From positions 1-24,490 of IMG/VR virus record IMGVR_UViG_3300022562_001029: a stretch of 24,490 nt of DNA, one strand, 5' to 3'. The stretch's first letter is position 1; every line of letters begins with the position of its first letter. The translations under genes and the position numbers were made by a program. Shown here in pieces: positions 19,531-24,490 of the stretch. This DNA is from a virus. The notes under the pieces are model-generated. The model was not told the origin of the DNA. It made no database searches and was given only the letters and a program-made list of their open reading frames with translations.

Positions 19531-19730
19531 ATTTTGATGGCTTTTGCTTTAATGTTGATTGCCCACATTGTGCATCAATGTACACAGGTGATTTTCCGCT
19601 GATGTACATTGTTTCTTGTCATCTTGATGCTGATTGCAAGTGGGGAAGTGCTAGATCAATACCTAATGGTTGCCCTCATTCAGATGATATTAAAGCATAC
19701 ATTGTTACCAAAAAAATGCAACAAAAATGA
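19503..19730 (+). CDS. Cys-rich paralogue 2 (zinc-binding-like)
   Basis: 75 residues. F-D-G-F-C-x3-D-C-x2-C at the start, V-S-C-x6-C in the middle and S-I-P-N-G-C-P-H-S-D-D-I-K-A-Y-I-V-T-K-K-M at the end repeat the pattern of its neighbours. The N-terminus carries about nine additional residues encoded within the upstream gene's 3' end. Overlaps copy 3 by four bases. Function unknown. Confidence 0.65.
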   Translation: METTRTKRINFDGFCFNVDCPHCASMYTGDFPLMYIVSCHLDADCKWGSARSIPNGCPHSDDIKAYIVTKKMQQK

Positions 19731-20167
19731 TTTATGATGCCTTTTGTCGTGCCGTAGGTTGTGAAAACTATTATGTGTATATACCTGATTCCCCTGATGT
19801 GGAGTACTCTAGTATATTCACAACTGTATCAAATTTAAGTTGTAGCAGTTGTGCCTTACAAAAAAGGTCATTTGGAATTCAAAGTGTACCTGAAGAATGC
19901 CCATTCAAAGATGATATCAAAGTATGGGTTGTCAAACAAAGAATGTTGTATGGAGCAGAAGTAAATCAAACAGCTGCACTAGTTGAAGAACTTCAGAAGA
20001 TGGCAGATGAATATAACAAATCATTAACAACTACACTAGATATTAATATAGCACTTGTACAAGTTGGCAATAAAATGATTCAAAATAGGGTAGAACAAAT
20101 AAAAGTACCAAATGAACCTTTACAAAGCAAAACAAATACTGGAGCAACGGAAGGGCCGAAAGATTGA
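19727..20167 (+). CDS. Cys-rich paralogue 3 with helical extension
   Basis: 146 residues. Residues 1-74 repeat the family pattern (I-Y-D-A-F-C-x4-C, L-S-C-x2-C, S-V-P-E-E-C-P-F-K-D-D-I-K-V-W-V-V-K-Q-R-M). Residues 75-146 form a helical, non-Cys extension not found in the other two copies. It overlaps the start of the SbcC C-terminal half by 56 bases in another frame, the longest overlap here apart from that at 11228. A link to the nuclease complex is suggested only by position. Confidence 0.65.
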   Translation: MIYDAFCRAVGCENYYVYIPDSPDVEYSSIFTTVSNLSCSSCALQKRSFGIQSVPEECPFKDDIKVWVVKQRMLYGAEVNQTAALVEELQKMADEYNKSLTTTLDINIALVQVGNKMIQNRVEQIKVPNEPLQSKTNTGATEGPKD

Positions 20168-20720
20168 ATTGGAGGATTCAATCGAAGAAATCCACAATAA
20201 GATACACAAAGCACAAAAGAAGTTGAAAGACTTGGAAAAGGTGCATGAAATTTTGAAGACCGTAGGTTTGCAAACCCAACAGCAATTGAGGTTCCATATT
20301 GCCGATGTCACTTCAATAGCACTGGAAAGTGTTTTCAATGAGCCTTACAAAGTAGTCCTGGACTTTGTTGACCGCCGGGGGCGTTCTGAATGCGATATCA
20401 TTTTTGAACGTAACGGACAGCAAGTAGATCCGATGACGGCTTCGGGCGGGGGTGTTGTGGATGTAGCAGCTTTCGCTTTGCGCATTGCCAGTTGGACAAT
20501 GCAAGTAAATAAAACCCGGAACACTATTGTGCTGGACGAACCCTTCCGGTACTTGAGCAAAGACCTTCATTCCCGTGCTGGTGAAATGTTAGATGAAATA
20601 TCTAGTAAACTTGGAATTCAATTCATCATCATAACACATGAACCATTACTAGGCCAATACGCCAATAAGGTTTTTGAAGTTACGCAAACAAAAGGAGTAT
20701 CACACGTTAAAGAAAGCTAA
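20112..20720 (+). CDS. Rad50/SbcC-like ATPase, C-terminal half (split gene)
   Basis: 202 residues. A short coiled coil (about 5-50) leads into the C-terminal ATPase half: ABC signature S-G-G-G-V-V-D-V (111-118), Walker B T-I-V-L-D-E-P (138-144) with the D-loop R-Y-L, and H-loop I-I-T-H-E (about 176-180). There is no zinc-hook CxxC, which the N-half supplies. Together with 16524-17567 it supplies all sites of a Rad50-type ATPase, split across about 2.5 kb and seven intervening genes. Its coiled coil is far shorter than that of the N-half, so the two cannot pair along their whole length unless another protein (for example 19071) fills in. Confidence 0.88.
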   Translation: MNLYKAKQILEQRKGRKIELEDSIEEIHNKIHKAQKKLKDLEKVHEILKTVGLQTQQQLRFHIADVTSIALESVFNEPYKVVLDFVDRRGRSECDIIFERNGQQVDPMTASGGGVVDVAAFALRIASWTMQVNKTRNTIVLDEPFRYLSKDLHSRAGEMLDEISSKLGIQFIIITHEPLLGQYANKVFEVTQTKGVSHVKES

Positions 20721-20721
20721 T

Positions 20722-20904
20722 ATGACATCAATTATTTATTTTGTGTTTATTATTTGGTACTTCTTTAGGTACACAAATGACAAAGAAGGTATGACAAAAT
20801 GGTTAGATATGTTCGGCGCAAGGTTGTTTTTAATCTTGACCGTAGCTTCAATACTGGACATATTTATAATGGTTCAATATGGCTTAACTTATTTCCACAA
20901 GTGA
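20722..20904 (+). CDS. Small two-pass membrane protein, last gene of the plus-strand operon
   Basis: 60 residues with hydrophobic segments at about 4-15 and 32-50 and a charged loop between. I chose ATG 20722, one base after the SbcC C-half stop, because an upstream in-frame ATG (20674) would overlap it by 47 bases. The gene ends seven bases before the terminator hairpin. Function unknown. Confidence 0.6.
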   Translation: MTSIIYFVFIIWYFFRYTNDKEGMTKWLDMFGARLFLILTVASILDIFIMVQYGLTYFHK

Positions 20905-20935
20905 CAAAAAAGGGGGCTTCCCGAGCCCCCACATT
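20905..20935 (-). terminator. Terminator between convergent operons
   Basis: GGGGGCT 20912-20918 and AGCCCCC 20924-20930 form a 7-bp GC-rich hairpin with a 5-nt loop. On the minus strand it is followed by six U residues (plus-strand A-run 20906-20911), so it is a strong terminator for the lysis operon. On the plus strand the tail is ACATTCCCTTT, weaker, so it may stop both operons with unequal efficiency. Confidence 0.85.
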
Positions 20936-20955
20936 CCCTTTCATCACTAAGCGCA

Positions 20956-21426
20956 TCACTTAGGCTTCTTAGAACCTGTGATCATACCTGTTAAAGTATT
21001 TTGAATTCCCATTTTTTCAGCACTTCGGCCTACACCGTAGACACTAACTACTGTACCCCATGACCACCAAAACTCTGTCGGTAGTTCAAGCTGTGGCAAC
21101 GCATTCGCTGGTGTGCCCGAAATGAAAGCTAAAATAGGAAAAATGACATAAACCAAAAGAATGAAACCAATACCCGCATACACGATTGTAGGTCTCGCCC
21201 GTTTCGTGTAATTATCCCCGGTAGCCATTTCAGCTTTGATTATCTCAGTGCGTGCCGTTAGTTCGGCTTGGTAGCTGTCTTCAATACTTTCTTGGATTTG
21301 CAGAAGCTTTTCCTGAATTTCCAATTGTATCTTTGCTTTTTCTTCAGGTGTGGTGATGAATTTATCCAAAATGTCACCTACGCCTTTGAGCAAGTCCCCG
21401 CCTAATAGTTTTGTAATGAATGACAT
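20956..21426 (-). CDS. Holin of 3TM type (GTA_holin-like)
   Basis: 156 residues. A first part with amphipathic helices (D-I-L-D-K-F-I-T-T-P-E-E-K-A-K-I-Q) and a mid region R-A-R-P-T-I-V-Y-A-G-I-G are characteristic of the 3TM holins of gene-transfer agents and phages; two or three hydrophobic segments follow (about 83-105 and 120-138). Holins permeabilise the inner membrane to release the endolysin. It is the last gene of the minus-strand lysis operon, with the endolysin at 21918. The stop is TGA, 20 bases or so before the terminator. Confidence 0.85.
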   Translation of the reverse strand: MSFITKLLGGDLLKGVGDILDKFITTPEEKAKIQLEIQEKLLQIQESIEDSYQAELTARTEIIKAEMATGDNYTKRARPTIVYAGIGFILLVYVIFPILAFISGTPANALPQLELPTEFWWSWGTVVSVYGVGRSAEKMGIQNTLTGMITGSKKPK

Positions 21427-21435
21427 AACTTCGGT

Positions 21436-21921
21436 TTAATAAATAAAGTAAAGTGTTATTGGGATGGATAAAGCTGCGGCAACTTCTTGCCAGTAGGTGT
21501 CGTTTTTTACCTTTGCCAAGAATTTGAAGTTTAGCTCTAAGCCTACGACAAAAACGGCAAAAAGTAAGAACACACAAAGCCCTACGACAAAGTTGGTCAT
21601 AATAAGCCCGGCATACCCAAGTAAAATAACCCCATACGAGCCGATATAGTGCATATCGTCTTGTAACCCTTCCTTTACCCAATAGACGGGATTAGAGGCC
21701 ACCAGTGCCAGCATTATGCCCGCTAAAATGAATATTCTATCGGGCGCAGCCATAAGCAACGGAACTAAGTAACCTAACAGGCCAATCGAAAACCAAGCTT
21801 TGCCTTTTTCCGGTAGAACCCTGTAAGTTTCTGAGATAGATTTTGTCTTACCGTACTTCTTGCGCACAAGAAGCAAATACAAAACCAAAATGATCGGTGA
21901 TAATAAGAATAGTAATTTCAT
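21436..21921 (-). CDS. Multi-spanning membrane protein of the lysis cluster
   Basis: 161 residues with about five hydrophobic segments (near 1-19, 45-60, 64-78, 93-128, 145-160). It lies between the endolysin and holin genes and overlaps the endolysin by four bases. It may be an accessory holin/antiholin, a pinholin or an immunity protein; no motif decides. The R-K-K-Y-G-K-T-K segment after the first hydrophobic stretch is a likely cytoplasmic loop. Confidence 0.65.
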   Translation of the reverse strand: MKLLFLLSPIILVLYLLLVRKKYGKTKSISETYRVLPEKGKAWFSIGLLGYLVPLLMAAPDRIFILAGIMLALVASNPVYWVKEGLQDDMHYIGSYGVILLGYAGLIMTNFVVGLCVFLLFAVFVVGLELNFKFLAKVKNDTYWQEVAAALSIPITLYFIY

Positions 21922-22346
21922 AACATTGGTTTTAACCTTCTATAACCTAAGACTTTTGTCTTGTCATATTCAGAAATCTGAACTTTATCGCCCTGATTCC
22001 CACCTAAACAGAATACAGTATTTTCATTTTGCGCAATGAAGATACCGACATGCCCCTTCCAACTTGACAACGATTCCCTCCAAAATACCACGATGTCCCC
22101 CAGCCTTGGGATGTAAATTTCTTCCCCAATGGATAGCCAACTGCGAGCACTTGCAGACCTAGTATATTCATACCCTGCCCGAAAAGCACACCAATTGACA
22201 AACACTGAGCACCACGATGTTTCGTCATTATCAATACTTGACATGCCTACCTCTTTTGCGTACTGTACAATTCTATTGTTGTGAACAGGGCCGGGAATTT
22301 CCTTGACCCCGTATTCTTGTAAGGCAATTTCTAGAACTGGATTCAT
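21918..22346 (-). CDS. Endolysin, TIGR02594-type CHAP-like cysteine hydrolase
   Basis: 142 residues, single domain. E-Y-G-V-K-E-I-P-G near the start, W-C-S-V-F-V-N-W (45-52, catalytic Cys46), A-R-S-W-L, G-D-I-V-V-F-W-R, G-H-V-G-I-F-I (catalytic His about 98) and G-G-N-Q-G-D with L-G-Y-R-R at the C-terminus: the complete TIGR02594 pattern. No signal peptide, so it needs the holin for export. It should cut peptidoglycan peptide bonds at the end of infection. Overlaps the gene upstream and downstream by four bases each. Confidence 0.93.
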   Translation of the reverse strand: MNPVLEIALQEYGVKEIPGPVHNNRIVQYAKEVGMSSIDNDETSWCSVFVNWCAFRAGYEYTRSASARSWLSIGEEIYIPRLGDIVVFWRESLSSWKGHVGIFIAQNENTVFCLGGNQGDKVQISEYDKTKVLGYRRLKPML

Positions 22347-22591
22347 GATGTCGGATGAGTCATTAACATTTTCTTAATATCATTCAATTCTCTTTGGATG
22401 TTTTCTTGATTTTTATTAACATCCTGTTTGAGTTCTTGAATCTCCTTAGTGTTGTTCTCGATCTTAACGGTATTTACCGCCGTAGATATCCTAAGAGTAA
22501 CAATCACAGTTACAGTGGACGTAAGGGCAAATAGAACAATGGCCGCAGCGGTGTTCTGCCAAATACGTTTGATTGCTTCTTCAGTACTCAT
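22343..22591 (-). CDS. Small membrane-anchored coiled-coil protein with strong Shine-Dalgarno
   Basis: 82 residues: one hydrophobic segment (about 14-36), then a coiled coil E-N-N-T-K-E-I-Q-E-L-K-Q-D-V (about 44-75). This layout fits small XhlA-like or spanin-like lysis accessory proteins. On the minus strand its leader reads AAAGGAGGT with five bases before ATG, far stronger than most genes in the window. It overlaps the endolysin gene by four bases. Product type certain, exact role unknown. Confidence 0.7.
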   Translation of the reverse strand: MSTEEAIKRIWQNTAAAIVLFALTSTVTVIVTLRISTAVNTVKIENNTKEIQELKQDVNKNQENIQRELNDIKKMLMTHPTS

Positions 22592-22593
22592 AA

Positions 22594-22602
22594 ATACCTC
22601 CT
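22594..22602 (-). promoter_or_regulatory. Strong Shine-Dalgarno site
   Basis: The minus-strand sequence is AAAGGAGGTATTTATG, a near-perfect ribosome binding site before the gene ending at 22591. It contrasts with the A/T-rich leaders of most genes here and suggests strong translation of the small lysis protein. Confidence 0.75.
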
Positions 22603-22623
22603 TTCGTGTGTTTATTTATTGGT

Positions 22624-24490
22624 TTACAACCATTCACTCGGAATGCTTGCGTAGTTAGTTAAACTTGATGCATTGTTACCCGAACCACCGAAACAACTTG
22701 CTGTATCAGGCGGATCATTAAATGTACAATTCCATAAGTCAGGGGCAGTACCAGCCCCACTATAATATGCGTTTCTTGCGAAACAATTATTAAACGTCAC
22801 GAAAGTTGATGCAAACCTAGTTGGTTGTTCACCCGAAGCATAGAAGATGTAAGGGCTAAGAACTAATCGTTCACAGCCATAGAATGTTGCATCAAATACC
22901 TCAACTGAAGTATTATATTTGAAAGTGTAATCCGGCAAAGCCAATAAATGATCGCATGCTTGGAATGTTCCGTAAAAAGCATCACCGGACAAACTAGTGC
23001 AATATCTAAATAAATCGGTTGGAATTGAGGCCAATCCGGTACAGTTTATAAACGTTTGCATGAAACCATCAGCTTCCACATTTGTACCATACGTAAATAA
23101 ACCTGATGGAACTGTTGTCAATGCCGAACAATTTTTAAATGTTTGATAGAACCCGGATAGAGATACATTGCCAATATTGTCAAACAAACCTGATGGTAAA
23201 GCTGTTAGTAAATCACAATATTCAAATGTATTTTGATACGCATGATCAGAAACAGCAGTACAAGCATCAAAGAAACCTGATGGAATGCTTGTAAACTGGC
23301 AACTATAAAATGCACCGTAAAACGCATAAGACGCTAAGTCCGGGTAACTTGCACCTGTAAAGATTGAATTTAGTGTTGTTAAGCTTGTGCAATTTTTAAA
23401 TGTTTGATAAAATCCATAATCACCAACTAAAGTATTATATTTGAACAAGTCAGTTGGAACGGATGTAAGGTAGAAACAATTTTCAAAAGTTCCGTAAAAG
23501 CCATAATCTGTAACAGCAGTACAAGCATCAAAGAAACCTGATGGTATGCTTGTTACCGAAGTTGACTTAAACGCATTATAAAAAGCATTATATGTCAAGT
23601 TAGGGTAACTTGCCCCTGTAAAGATTGGATTTAGTGTTGCTAAATTTGAACAGTTTGTAAACACCCCATAAAATCCAGCTGCTCCAACTGAAGTAGTATA
23701 TTTGAACAAGTCAGTTGGAACGGATGTAAGACTTGAGCAATTAGCAAAGCAATTCTGAAATCCATTATCCCCAACACCCGAAACACCTGAAAAAGCAGTC
23801 CCTAAAGATGTAAGATTTGTACATAGATTAAATGTTTGGTAAAATGTGAAGGTTGTAGCCCCTGTAATTGTTCCAAATGCACCATCAGCTATCGTCGTCA
23901 ATAAACCACAAATGGCAAACATATCCCTAAAACAAGATGATGGTGTTTCTTCAGCTATTATTGTGCCAAACAGTACAGGAACAGAAGCAAGTGAATTACA
24001 ATGATAAAATGTTTGGTAAAAGTCATAATTACGTAGAAATTGTTGATTTGCAAATAAATTTGCTGGTATTGAAACTAAACCATCACAATCACAAAATGTT
24101 TGATAGAAACTATTATACCCATTAGTCCTAGGGAATAAACCGGATGGAACTGAAGTAATTGCATCACAATTATAAAATGTTTGGTAGAAACACTGATTGC
24201 AATTGCCAATGGAAGCTCCACCAAATGAAAATAAAGTAGATGGAATTGATGTAAGCCCACTGCAATTTCTAAATGTGGCTGCAAAATAATCTGACGAACC
24301 ACCAAAATCAGGTACACCATAAAATAAATCTGATGGAATGGATGTGATTCCTGAACACCCGGCGAAAGTATAGGAAAACCAACTATCTGAGGCTGCTGCG
24401 TAATTAGTAGGAAACCATGATCTATAAATTGCTGTAAGTGATGTGCAGTATTCAAAAGCAGCCCTCCACCTTGAACAAGCTGTAAGATAT
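22624..24490 (-). CDS. BspA-like leucine-rich-repeat surface/adhesion protein, N-terminus outside the window
   Basis: At least 621 residues; the frame stays open to base 24490, so the true start lies beyond the window and the Met at 23922 is internal. It is built of about 20 repeats of 28-30 residues of the BspA type, with a core F-Y-x-T-F-x-N-C-x-x-L-T-S-I-P-x-x-L-F and many S/T/G-rich connecting turns. BspA-type LRRs occur in Bacteroidetes adhesins. In a phage such a protein is probably a tail-fibre-like or host-binding protein, or a secreted adhesin gained from the host. It is upstream of the lysis genes in the same direction. A 261-bp (87-codon) tandem duplication is visible. Confidence 0.85.
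   Translation of the reverse strand, partial: YLTACSRWRAAFEYCTSLTAIYRSWFPTNYAAASDSWFSYTFAGCSGITSIPSDLFYGVPDFGGSSDYFAATFRNCSGLTSIPSTLFSFGGASIGNCNQCFYQTFYNCDAITSVPSGLFPRTNGYNSFYQTFCDCDGLVSIPANLFANQQFLRNYDFYQTFYHCNSLASVPVLFGTIIAEETPSSCFRDMFAICGLLTTIADGAFGTITGATTFTFYQTFNLCTNLTSLGTAFSGVSGVGDNGFQNCFANCSSLTSVPTDLFKYTTSVGAAGFYGVFTNCSNLATLNPIFTGASYPNLTYNAFYNAFKSTSVTSIPSGFFDACTAVTDYGFYGTFENCFYLTSVPTDLFKYNTLVGDYGFYQTFKNCTSLTTLNSIFTGASYPDLASYAFYGAFYSCQFTSIPSGFFDACTAVSDHAYQNTFEYCDLLTALPSGLFDNIGNVSLSGFYQTFKNCSALTTVPSGLFTYGTNVEADGFMQTFINCTGLASIPTDLFRYCTSLSGDAFYGTFQACDHLLALPDYTFKYNTSVEVFDATFYGCERLVLSPYIFYASGEQPTRFASTFVTFNNCFARNAYYSGAGTAPDLWNCTFNDPPDTASCFGGSGNNASSLTNYASIPSEWL
23251..23736 (-). repeat. 261-bp tandem duplication inside the BspA-like gene
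   Basis: Matching stretches repeat at a constant offset of 261 bp: AACAGCAGTACAAGCATCAA at 23251 and 23512, GGGTAACTTG at 23342 and 23603, TTGAACAAGTCAGTTGGAAC at 23441 and 23702. This is exactly 87 codons, three LRR units, so the duplication keeps the frame. The high identity points to a recent event, as in tail-fibre or adhesin diversification. Confidence 0.8.

Noticed and set aside
24075-24455. Separate minus-strand gene of 126 codons
   Set aside because: The BspA-like frame stays open through this region to the window end with clear LRR repeats; the other frame is a shadow of the repeats.
1-24490. CRISPR array, insertion sequence or integrase/att site
   Set aside because: No regularly spaced direct repeats with unique spacers, no transposase or integrase gene and no terminal inverted repeats were seen.

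Overview
The window looks like the early/replication half plus part of the lysis/adhesion region of a double-stranded DNA phage (or prophage) of a Bacteroidetes host. Reasons: a compact one-strand run of replication genes with many ATGA/TAATG overlaps; A/T-rich leaders and few Shine-Dalgarno sites; a secreted protein whose signal peptide ends in the Bacteroidetes-typical ...FSFG-Q; a boxA-like GTTCTTTGACA of the kind found in Bacteroidetes rRNA leaders; and a BspA-type leucine-rich-repeat protein. The genome cannot be assigned to a named phage from sequence alone.

Bases 1-970 hold no protein gene. They are an almost continuous chain of RNA structures: a tRNA-like element whose anticodon loop is three bases short (37-107), three long-range closed domains (121-237, 259-416, 428-512) with a boxA-like site between the first two, a domain at 515-742 that contains a circularly permuted tRNA (3' half 539-572 upstream of 5' half 671-708), a three-way junction (744-787), a hairpin (792-823), a second tRNA-like element with a shortened anticodon arm (828-896) and a terminator-like hairpin (943-968). 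This is the most unusual part of the window.

Bases 1000-20904 (+ strand) hold about 40 genes. Two small membrane genes are followed by an acidic Lys/Pro/Glu-repeat protein and a terminator. Then come a D12-class adenine methylase, a sliding clamp, a DUF7768-like protein, a uracil-DNA-glycosylase/3'-5' exonuclease fusion, a separate family A polymerase, a clamp loader, a UvsY-like candidate mediator, a gp32-like ssDNA-binding protein with a giant acidic tail, a RecA/UvsX recombinase, a RuvC-like resolvase, and a Rad50/SbcC ATPase split into two distant genes that bracket SbcD/Mre11, a coiled-coil protein and three tandem Cys-rich paralogues. Together these make a nearly self-sufficient replication-recombination-repair set. 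No helicase, primase or ligase is in view; they may lie outside the window.

Bases 20905-24490 are transcribed from the minus strand, converging on a terminator at 20911-20930. Read in the direction of transcription they are a BspA-like repeat protein (N-terminus beyond the window), a small membrane/coiled-coil protein with a strong Shine-Dalgarno, a TIGR02594-type endolysin, a multi-spanning membrane protein and a GTA-type 3TM holin.

None of the genes ends in TAG; all stops are TAA or TGA.
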